Source: Casuarius casuarius | Lineage: Eukaryota > Chordata > Aves > Casuariiformes > Casuariidae | DNA length: 64,000 bases | Direction: 5' to 3' | NCBI GenBank assembly: GCA_003342895.1 | Contig: PTFA01000005.1 | Location: 4,197,612-4,261,611 of the forward strand | Shown: piece after piece, positions 26,301-38,300 of the stretch | Layout: the number at the start of each line of letters is the position of its first letter | Numbering within the stretch: the stretch's first letter is position 1 | Translations under genes and position numbers: made by a program | The notes under the pieces: generated by a model | Database searches by the model: none | What the model was told of the DNA's origin: nothing | The model's input: the letters and a program-made list of their open reading frames with translations, nothing else

Positions 26301-29300
26301 AGTCTGTTTACCTTTATTTTTAACCGGTTTTACATTAACTTCATAGAGCTGGGGAGAGATCTGAGAAGTAACTTGCTCTCTTGCACTTATTTTTCTATTG
26401 ATCTTTTCAGCTGCACTTTTTGAAAAAGACTTAACAAGAGTTTTGGTCCACACAAGGCCACTGTTATATAAGTCAAAAAATCAGTGAAATGTGTAGTAAG
26501 TATTTCTATCAGCAATATCTAGGTACTCTGCTCATAAGCAGCAATACTGTATTCTGTTGCCTATACAGGTCTGATAAGGAACAAGATGGTCTCCTGTAAT
26601 GATTCTGGCATGGAAAAGAAAGTTATGCTTTTGTTTTTGTAATTTGCGACTGGGAGAACCTTTATGAGACATGTTATAATGGAGCCACACAATGTTCTGC
26701 TTTTGTAATCCATACATTTCTAGTAACCTGCACTCACTTGCAACCCAAGAACAGCCAATGCATCCAGAACCAAGTCAGGACCAACATGATGAGGGAGATG
26801 GGGAAACTGAATAAAAACCAGGTCCCAAAATTCACCACTTCAGCATTTGGATAGTGACTGTAAAGGAAACAAAAGTTGCATAAGAAATTGGAAGGGTGAA
26901 AGGACAGACATTTCCAATATGCATGCACGCACGCGCATACACACACACACACACTTATGTACATGTATAAATCTGTCATGGTACAGTTTAAAGGTTGTAT
27001 TAGGGTGTATTTGTGACTGCTGCATTGCACGTGCATAGTGAAGCCCCTTTCCAAAGAATGCCAATCATCTGACCATGTGTGACCAAGAGATGAGCCACAT
27101 AGCACTTCACACCTTTAAGATCAGATGGCCTGCGTTGTCTAACTAGCTTAAAAAGCCCTTAGAGTTACCAGAAATTAAATCCTGGCCCACCTGAGGTTAT
27201 CATTAAGACTCTTTTTATTGTCAGTAGAGGTAAGAATGATTTTGCCCAGAATCTCTGTATATCTTACCATGCACCACACAAATAATGACTATAGTCTACT
27301 GGGCTCTAACAAAGATGTCTGAGGTGCATTTCATCAGTGTCATAATAGCAAGGATTTCTTTGGAAATGCTGTGAAATCCAAACCTTTTCCGCTAAGGATG
27401 GGTTCTAAATTTAGTTTCCTTTGCTACCACCATTTCAGAGAGAGAAATGCAGGACACCATGGAAGCAGTGGTAGCAACAGAAGATGAGAATTAGGTCTGA
27501 GCTTGGCTGCACATCTGTGCATGAGGAGATATTCCACCAGTCCCACCTCTTCTCCTCTTCTGAAGGAGGCAGAATTCCTGTCTTTGAAAGTGCTGGGCAC
27601 ATATGATAAAGAAAATATTTAGCTGATCATAGAGTTGCTTCCCATCTTTTCTGAAGCAAAGGTGGAAAGCCATATTTCTGTATTTGTTTATTTTTGCACT
27701 GCTTGTTGAAGCAGCCCAAGTACCACTAATTGTGCCCCAGGTTCATCATCAGAACTGGCTTTCAAAGAACGCCTAGAGCGTCTTGAAGTTGGTTTTGTGA
27801 CATTCGTTCTTTCGTATGCATTTCTCTTTGTCTTCTTTGTTATGTTTGCGTGATTTTAGTTAGTGTTTAATTTTCTGGGGTACCTGCTGCCTCCATGGTA
27901 ATCAATTAACAATATCAAAAGTAGTTACTGAAGAAACTAAAATGTTATCACATGCTGAGGAATGAGAGAAGAACATGGGTATGTATGAACTAGAGCTCCC
28001 AATTTCAGTCATTAGCCCTTAGTAATAACATTAGATTAGAGAAGGAAGAAAATTTCCCTTCAAATAGACTATCTTACAAGGCTTCCCTAGGGTAATAACC
28101 CACTGAGAAAGCCACAGAAGTGGTAATGACCCAGTTGCCATCCTCACACATGCACAATATCACTTACTTGTTGAAGTGCTCTAAGAATATGAGGCTAGTG
28201 GATGTCCCTATGATGGTCGTCAGTCCTCCAATGGTTGCAGCATAGGAGATACTCAGTGAGAGGCATTTACAGACCATATGGTCATGTCTGGATTGATACT
28301 GGTATTTAGTGCTCAAGCCCAGTTCTGTGGGTTTAGGAGGCAGGACCAGTATCTGAGCCTGTAACAAGATACATTCACTAAGGAAAGCAGTAGATTATAA
28401 CAACAGCCCAGGCCACTGTAATACCAAGGCACTACTGGTTCCAGAGAAACAAGAGGTTTGCATAAGAGGGAGCAGGCTTTTTTCTTTGTGGGGATTAGCT
28501 GGGATCAGAACTAGAAACCTGCACAGGGGCCTGAAATTGCTTGGTCTGTGGCAGAAATGTAGGACAAACAGTAATCAGACTTCTGATCATGGTTTGGCAC
28601 TGCTCCAGTTCTCACTGGAATCTCAGCTGGATACGACGGCCTTTGTGAGCTGCAGGGTGAGATTCCAGTATTTCAGCAGTAGGAATCTATAATCCTTGAG
28701 GATTATGAGCAGCCACCAAACAAATGCCTGGTGGACTTTTTACACTCATACTGGCTAAGAGCCTTTAGTTAGGAATGGAGTGCTAGGAATGTGGAAAGTG
28801 CATGATAACAGACTGGGAGATGGGAATATGGGAGAAAAGGCTGCAATAAAATGTTGCTCTAAAAAGAAGCTTGCCTAGCAGTGACAGGAGAGGATACACN
28901 TTGGTTATACTGGAAATAAAGGTACAATATCTCAGGCCAAAATCACATACAACCCAAGGCTGTAATTTAGGATCAGGAAAAAGGCAGCAAGTAAGTCAGA
29001 CAGATTTTTTCAATTTGTTAATTTGGACTTGGGTTTATGTGGTAAAATCAGTGATGCTGTAGGTCCATCATCCTCGTGATGGTATCCCTGCTCAAATCTC
29101 CACACATTAAAAGTGAAGTGAACTTATTAGCTGCAAAATAACCACTGAACGTATACGGGAAATGTGTTGGGCATAAGAAGAAATTAGATATCAGGAGCAG
29201 AGCACTAGCTTTTTTTGGATTTATGAACTTAGATTCTTGTCAATTATGAATGCAAATATGTGTGTTGATTTTAGCCTAGTCTTTCCTGATCATCAACTTA

Positions 29301-32300
29301 AGCCATTAAGATACTGTGTAATTGTAGTCCAAACAGCAATTTCTCCTTGAATATACTCAAAAACAGAAGAAGAAATATTGCAGTGGACTGATGTACTGGA
29401 GGATTTTGAGGGGTGTTGGACAAGACAGGAAGGAGGTGGCTACTAAGACTGCCAAACCCATTCATTGGACAGTTGAAGGGTTTATGTCCACTGTTGGTTT
29501 AGTTCTGAGTAGGGTGTTGAGCACCAGAGATTGTTAGTTTTGTGTTGACCTGTTTGCTGGAGAAGCTTTGCAGAAAAAAGTGGGTAGAACATAGTGGGTA
29601 GTCAGATAGCAGGATGAACTTATGAATACATGGTTGAATGTGAAGCTAAATGAATATTTTACTAGCCATTGGGAAATATATTATTGAGAGAGGATCCTCT
29701 GAAAATATCTGTGATAGGGGAGTATAAATGGGAACAAAAACTGGCACAGGACCATGCCTTGACTGTTCTAGGGTGATGGACAATGATTCCAGGTACAGCA
29801 GTTTACAAGGAAAAAATGCAAAGCTGTGATGAGCAGATGATGTTCACCTCTGTCCTTTCCCTCACCTGTCCTGTTTAACATCTCCTTACCTGAGGTAGAT
29901 GCTGCCCGTTGCTTTTGGACTTCACCGTTCCAATAGGGTTGGCTATCATGTGCACGCCATTGCAATTCTATGGGGAAGCAAATGCCTTTAGATTAGCCTT
30001 TCTTCTGTTCCAAGAGACACTTAGTTAGAACTGATTGTGCTTTGTAAATCTCATGGCTAGTGGGTTTCCTAAAGATCCACTACAATTTTAATTGTAAACT
30101 TTATTCTGGAAAAAACATAAGATTTAAAAGAATAGGCCTGTTTATTTTAAAATTATATTAAAATAAACTAATTTAGACTAGTAAATTTAAGTCTTTTCCC
30201 TCTGTTGTATAATAGAATCTAACAGACCCCTTGCTAGAAGCTGTGATTTTTAAGATGTGTACGTTGTTCTAATTGACTGATGAGCCACAGCTGTAGAAGC
30301 TGGCAATACTTGGACAGTAAAAGATAATATCTGAACTTGCTAGAAGCCCAGAGTCTGTATGCAGTTGTTAGTCTGCTGACTGGATCTCCGGCTTTCCATC
30401 AATACATAAAACAAACTTTACAGAGCCAGTGTTCCCCATCTTGATCTATGGAAGCAGGCTGATAGGATAAACACAAAGTAGGACATTCTATGATATACAC
30501 TCTCTGCCAACAATCACTACTTCCTGTTTGAAATAAAGGAACTACAATATGTGCTGCAGAACTGTGTGGGCTGTTTTGATGGTTCTTGCTTTACAAGACA
30601 GAGTAGCTCAGAAGATACAGATACTACCTGGGACAATACCTTAGTATGCATCAAGGAGCTGAAGTCAGTGGTAGTAGCACTAAAAACAAAGAAAGGAAAG
30701 TATACTTTAATAAAGCCTCCCGCCCTCTTCCTCCCTCAAAAGGCACACAAAACAGGTGAGAAGTGCAACTTCTGCGGAAGAACTAGTATCTATTGAAATG
30801 ACAAAGAATACCAATTTTTAGTACCTCGTATGTTGTATCTTGACTAGATACATAGGAAGAATCATTATATTCCCTAGTTCTAGCTCTAGCTGTGTAGCAA
30901 TGGGGGTTCCACCTCCTTGAAAGCAAAAATACGCATTCCTGAGAGTGTACTCCATTCTAAGAACGGACTCCATTCACGATTTACTGAACCACCGAGCAAT
31001 GCAATGCTACTGCTGTCTGGTTCTACTCTCGTTCTTCTGACAACAGCCTCTTCAATGTTGATTCTGAGTACCTTCCTATACTGCATTAAAGCTTTCACTA
31101 AAATCTGTCCTGTGAGGCTTGTGGACCACACAAACAATTCATTGAACTTTTACTTTGACATTGAAATCATATTTAATTCCAGAAAATGGAATTAGCTAGG
31201 GTTTTCTTTCCACCAAATTTCAAGCCCTCTTTCAAACAATACTATTTTAATAATAGTTCTGTTATGAAATATCCCTTACATACTTTTCAGTAGGGCTTAA
31301 AGGGATTAATGGCAAAATGCCTGACTGAGAGTTTGATTCTATGATGCACAGAAAATATGTCCAGAATAAAAAGAGATAACAACAGACGGACTACAGGAGA
31401 ACCCATTAGTCTCCAGATAATAAGAAAACTATTCAGGGCTGCCAAGTTAAACCAAAACCGTTAAGATGTGCTTTTAGGATGATAAGGCTTATTTTTAAGC
31501 AAATTTTAAAATATGTAATCAGGACTTGCTTCTCTTTTATTTTGAGCATCTGTGAATAAAATAGAAGGCACTCAAGGAAGGACTGCAATTTATTCTCACT
31601 CCTTGTAGCAATATACTCCCTAGAAATTATCCTATAGCACAGTCTGGGGACAATAGCTTTGTACATTCTCCCATGTATCCTGAAATGCTAGTTAATTTTC
31701 TAAATTAGTTAGTCATTTGTTTGATCATCCCTTTTCTCCCCACTGGATTTTACCCAAAATAGAGACCTGGTTAAAATTGTTAGTGTTTCAAACTTCTCAA
31801 GAACTCTGGATTTATTAAAAGAAATATTTTATAGTTTTTTTTTTCCCTCTGCTTTGACATCTGTCTCTTGAATGCTCTTGGTAGTTGAGGCTTTCCTACG
31901 GAATCCTCTGTAAGTGTCTTTCCTGAGATGTGTCCCATGGGCACTCCACACTGTGTTTGGATCCTTTCCATCACTGTTTCTTCAGGGGACAGAAATAAAA
32001 ATCTGCTGACAGCACTCTCTCATACAGCACAAACACAGACTTTAAAAAAAGATCACTCAAAACCTGAGACACATTTCCCTTCCCTCTAAAATGACCATAG
32101 TGTTAAAAAATAAATGAATACCAGTGAGCTTGAGTGAGATCCAAACCATTACATTAATCCCATTTCTCATACAAGCCTTTGTTGTCATTCACATCTAAAA
32201 CATTAATTTGTATGCTTCTGTTTGCCCTTCCTGGCTCTAGTCCTGTGTCCATCTCATTGCAACCTGTGTAGGGCTCAAATCTCCAGTCGTGATGTACAGG

Positions 32301-35300
32301 ATTCATTCTTACTCCTCATTGATGAAGATAAGCTCCAGTGAAGCTTGGCCATGCTTTTCGCTGAGACCTGCAATGAGAGAAGAGAAGCAGCTCTTGAGGT
32401 GACAACTGAGCTGAGCCCCCGGGCTTCTGTCTAGAGGCACACCATTGAACATGGAGGAGTTACTGAAACCAAAAGCTAGGAAGAACCTTCTCAGATACCC
32501 TGTGACCTCATGCAGCATTTTATTGTGCTGTATTGTCCTGTTCATATTCTTCTGGCAATTAATAGACTATCATGCCTATGTGATCTGAGGCTTAGATGCC
32601 AGAAGTTAATCCAGGTTAAATAACATCATTGCTCTGCCTTGGAAAAAGAAAAGAAAAAAAAAAAAAGAGAGATTTTCCCTCCCAAATCCATCCTTTCTGA
32701 GAAGGAATCACAGAATCACCAAATGGTTGAGGTTAGAAGGGACCTCTGGAGATCATCTAGTCCAACCCCCCCCCCGCTCAAGCAGGGTCACCTAGAGTAC
32801 GTTGCACAGTATCACATCCAGGCAGGTTTTGAGTATCTCCGGAGAAGGAGACTCCACAACCTCTCTGGGCAACCTGTTCCAGTGCTCGGTCACCCTCACA
32901 GTAAAGAGGTTTTTCCTCATATTCAGATGGAACTTCCTCTGTTTCAGTTTGTGCCCGTTGCCTCTTGTCCTGTCGCTGGGCACCACTGAAAAGAGTCTGG
33001 CCCCATCCTCTTGACACCCTCCCTTCAGGTATTTGTATACAATGATAAGATCCCCTCTCAGTCTTCCCTTCTCCAGGCTAAACAGTCCCAGCTCTCTCAG
33101 CCTTTCCTCATAGGGGAGCTGCTCGAGTCCCCTAATCATCTTCATAGCCCTCTGCTGGACTCTCTCCAGTAGTGCCATGTCTCTCTTGTACTGGGGAGCC
33201 CAGAATTGGACACAGTACTCCAGATGTGGCCTCAGGAGGGCTGAGCAGAGGGGGAGGATCACCTCCCTTGACCTACTGGCAACACTCTTCCTAATGCACC
33301 CCAGGATACCACTGGCCTTCTTGGCCACAAGGGCATGTTGCTGGCTCATGGTTAACTTGTTGTCCACCAAAGCTCCCAGGTCCTTCTTCGCAGAGCTGCA
33401 TTCCAGCAGATCTACTACCCCCAACCTCTACTGGTGCACGGGATTATTCCTCCCTACGTGCAGGACCCTGCACTTGCCTTTGTTGAACTTCATGAGGTTC
33501 CTCTCCGCCCAACTCTCCAGCCTGTCCAGGTCTCTCTGAATGGCAGCACAGCCCTCTGGTGTATCAGCCACTCCTCCCAGTTTTGTATCATCAGCAAATT
33601 TGGTGAGGGTGCACTCTGTAAAACTCTGTTTTGAATGAATGAAATAAACCCTAGACATCTTATCTGTCCCAGAGAGAATTTTTTTGGCACCTTCTCTCAA
33701 CTGAGCAGCCCAGAGGGCATATGTGTATGAGTGATTGTAACAGGGCACATGATGGCCCTGGCAGCTCTGGGATCCAGAACAGCCTATTGTCTGCTACATT
33801 TCTTTCTCTTTCTTCCCAGAGATTTCCCAGTGCTTCTTCAACCTCCAGACCACACCCCCTCCTTCTGACCCCGTAGAAATTCTACAATAAAAATTATGAC
33901 ACATGAACTCCAGTACATGTCATAATTCAATCTAAACAGTCTCACAACTCCACTTCTCTGATCACATCTTGAAATCGTGAAAGAAATCACCATACAAAAA
34001 GAAATAGCACAAGCCAGCATCTTTTGCAGTATAAACCAGACAGCTCTGACCTCAGCAGAATTTCAGTAAAGTACATCAACAATTCTGGTCATTGATTAAT
34101 GAAGGAAAACAGAGTGGGCAATACTGGGAAATACCTATTGGCTTGTTTTCTTCAATAGTGGTGCTGCCTGCAGTACTGATGACCTCATGCTCCTCCTCAG
34201 CATTCACTAGCTCTTGGAGCACTGCCTCCACAATTGGCATCACCATGGCTGTGGTGGATGTGTTGGAAAGCCACATGGATAGCACCGTGGTGCAACACAT
34301 AAAGCAAAGAAGCAACCTGGAGCACAACACAATGAAACCTTCTTGAGGCACTTTCATAAATTTTATGAGGCCTCCTTGCCCAACATTTCCATTAATCAAC
34401 TAATAATTATCTTGGATCTTTTTTCTCTGTGGATGCCAAAATACTGCGCTGTGTACAGATAAAATGCTGCCTATGCTGAGAACCAGCACAAGACAATTCA
34501 TCACTGGAAACCCATTGCTCCCCCAATGGGAAATCATTGTGTGAGGTAAGAACTAGTGATTTTCAAGACATACAGGGTTACTTTAAGAATACTTTTGTGT
34601 TTGTTAAACAACGGGGAATGAGGAAGCAGAGAGACTAGGAATAAGAGAATCAGCGGAAAACTGAAAGTAATGGGACAAAAAGCTGAATGAGTTAGAGGTA
34701 GCAGAAAGAGGATGAGAAAATGTGTAAGCTTTTGAACTCTGAAAGCAGTGGTGGGTCAAAACAATTGCCCCAAAACAGAGCCAGCTTTTCCTTGTGGAGG
34801 GAGAAGTTTGAGTTATTATTTGCTCTTTTAAGCTCCTGCTGTCAATCACAAACTACCCCGAAGTCAAAGACACTCACATGCCTGGCTTTGCTCCAGCCAT
34901 CATGACCATGCGTAGGGCAATTCGCTTGTGGAGATTCCATTTTTCTACAGAAGCTGCCACACAAATCACACCCATGAGGAGCAAAGTTGTGTTCTTGAAA
35001 TATTCAGCAGCTACCTGCATTAAGGGCAAGTGGGAAACAATCAATTAAAACAGCAGTAATTACCCTACACAGAGGGTAACGAACAGAATTTTGCTATATG
35101 AGTAGAAATCTGGTGTTGTGGGCTTTTTTCTCCCTACAGAAAGAATAACAGGGAGCTGAAGAAACTGAAGAATTCATTAGTAAAAATGCTCTCTTTAATC
35201 TATTTAATTTTGTGTTTACAAATAACAGTGCTTTTTACCTACCTGTTAGTGAGTTTCTCAGCTTTGAAGAAATTGAGAGAGCTCTTATTTCTCTGAGCAG

Positions 35301-38300
35301 GATGTTCATTGCATGGAGTTAATCATATCCAGCTAGGCCCAAACTCTAACAGTTACAGAGAAACTGCACTGAGGGCAGCTAATAACATGCTTTTTCATTC
35401 TGGAAATGTCATTGCCTATCTTGTTTATATGTCTTATGTCTTGTTCAACTGTAGGGCAAATTGTGGCTACTGTAGAACTTACAGTTTCAAAAAAAAAAAA
35501 ATCCTTTGGGACATGTTCACTAAACCCAATAATGAAAGGTTGGGATATTGCTGTGATGACCCACAAACCATGTGTCAGAACTTTTCACAGTGGAAATCCA
35601 TTTGCATTGTGCTAGGCAAATAGGGCAAAGTTTCAAAAAAGAGAACTTTAATTTAAAAGGGATGAGGAAAAATCAACAACTGACTTGGGAACAAAATCAG
35701 AGACCGTGCATGGTCCTCCAAGGCAGCATTCTTGAACATAAGACTTGCTAAGACATAAGCAGATGTTCCGTGAAGGGACTACAAACGTAACAAATGAAAA
35801 CATACATACACACACAAACACGTGCACACTTTCATGTGAAAGCAAACTAAATGGGAGAAAACAAAAGTAATAAATGAACATTCAGAGTCTAGCTGAATTT
35901 TGTATTTGGTTCTAATGAAATCCTTCACAAGCTGCTTCTGACGTATTTTTCCAAAAACACTGGTTCTTCAAATTAAAACTATTCTTCTAACTAAATGTAG
36001 GCTCCAGCAAATAATAAACACAATTAAAATCAGTAGGAGCAGCATTTCTTCCATTGTTCTCAGTCATTCTGCAACGCTTCCATAAAAGTGCGGGAATGAC
36101 ACTAATGGTGTTTTGTGAATGTTGCAGTAAGTGTTAAGCATTTATTTATATTTATTTAAGAAATTCCCATGGTGACCTAAATAGACTTGGCTGTCATGGT
36201 TGTGTTCCAGAACTTTTAAATATCAGTTTTCTGGCTTTTTTCCACTAGTTTCTATTTCATTAACTTTCTTTATTTTCCTGCTACCTTGTTATAAAAAAAA
36301 TGTTGAACTGAATGAAAGGAATTTTTCAAGCCAGCAGCACAAAGAATCTGTTGTTTCCCTTTATCCCCTTCACAGTCATTTTGGAGAAACAAGTGAATAC
36401 TAATGTTCTTATAAACGCTCACATACACACACACACACAGAGCATGCAGACTCATGTGCTTAAGCCCCTGTGAGTTATGTTTGGCTTAAACTGCAATGCA
36501 AGAACCCTGGGTTTCTATGGCATTCCAGGGCAGCAGACTGGAAATACTGCAGCGTCATCAGGCTCACTTATTTTAAAATATAAGTTTTTATTTCCATTCC
36601 TAAAGCAAATAATACATTCTCTGCAGCAGTTCCACTGTCATTTAACTTGATATTACACTGAATTTCTGTCAGGCTGCCCCTAAATTTTGCATCTTCAATA
36701 TACTGCAGAGTTTTGTGATGAAAATGCCTAAGTACTTTACCTTCATGTTAAGGGGAAAAAAATCCTGAAAATGTTTAACTGTGTTGTTATGGAAATATAC
36801 CTAGTTATATCACATAGTTGTTACACCATTGAGAGGAATAAGACAGGCCATAAAACTCTTGGTTCATGCTTGACTCCATTCATTTATGGACATGCCCTGA
36901 GCTAGATTGTGTTAGAAATACAACAACTTTATGGTTGCTATACATTATACTGTGTTCTTATCTGCATTTCCAGTCCCTATAAAATAAGTGTGACACCTCC
37001 TCCCAAAAAATAGGGAAAAAAAGCAGGAAAAAATCTGTAGACAGAGTCAAAGGAGCTTCTCCATATATTATGAAAGAGAAAGACGTTCAACAAAAACTGA
37101 AGTAAGCAAATCCAGAACTTATCTGTACAATTACTCCTTTCACCTTAGAACTCATGGCTACAAAGCAGTGCTAAAGTTAAGGTGTGGAAAAAGGATCAGA
37201 CTTTCACCTGGATAATAAAATTATCTAGTCTTATATAGTAAATGCTAATATTGTCTTCAGGATACGTAACCTTTTGCTTTATACATCATCTATAATAAAT
37301 ATCATTGGAAGGAAATGTCCCCGTTTACCCTATAATTGCTGTATACATGATTTTGAAGGAGGGAAAAGGTGGAATCTTTTGATACAATAGGTGTTGGGAA
37401 TTGTTGGTGATGCACTAGCTGACAGGATGGACACCCCTCTTGGCTGCTATGGCTACCCCTATGTCTGTCTTTCTTTGGTAGAAGAAAGCGCTGGTTTGCC
37501 CAAGCTACTCATTGTAAGAAGTACACTTCTTCCTCTCAGACTCCCTGGTCTTGCTAGTCCACTAAGATTTGTTTTATTCAAATAATTAACTGAGAGTGAA
37601 AAAAAGAAAAAAAAAGAAAGAAATGATAAAAAGGTGCACACTGGTCTGACCTCACTGGACTTCATGACTCCAAAAAGTGGGTATAGGAAAGCAGGAACTA
37701 AGGCTGCTGCACCAAGAGGTACTGCTTCAGACACCCAGTACACAGCCGTCACAATCAGCACATAGGCACATGAGGCTTCCTGTAGGGAGAAATCATTGTG
37801 GTTAAATTTTATTATCCTAAACCTGTTGTGGAAGATTTTGTAAATACATTCACAGAACTGATCCAGCTAAGGACCAAAAGTGCTTGACAAGGAGCAGGTA
37901 AGGACCTCCTGAGGTGCAGTTATCTGGACCTGAAATCTAGGCTACCATCCTGAAGTTACTATAGCTACCATACCAGTTACTGAAGAAGATGATGTTAATG
38001 AAAGGTTTTGCACATGAGCTAGGGAAAAACATTGGGATAAACTTATTTGTAAGGAAAATAATGGTTCTAAGTGCAGTGTCCAATTTGTTTGATTTCCATA
38101 ATCTAATATTTACCAAACATTCAACTGTGACCTGTGGAGCTGTTATTTCTACACAGCTTTCTCTCTAATATTGGACAAGCCCAGGAACACGGAGTTTTCA
38201 GGATCAGACGGGAATGTTCTCATTCACCATAGCATGTCTAGGTCCGTACAGTGGCAGCTTTGAGAAATACTTTGAAAGGCTGCTCTTTTTCAAGGCTGCT

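Noticed and set aside
32792..33424. 210-codon minus open frame as a host gene
   Set aside because: It is the C-terminal reverse-transcriptase segment of a CR1 LINE, truncated and inside an SLC13A4 intron.
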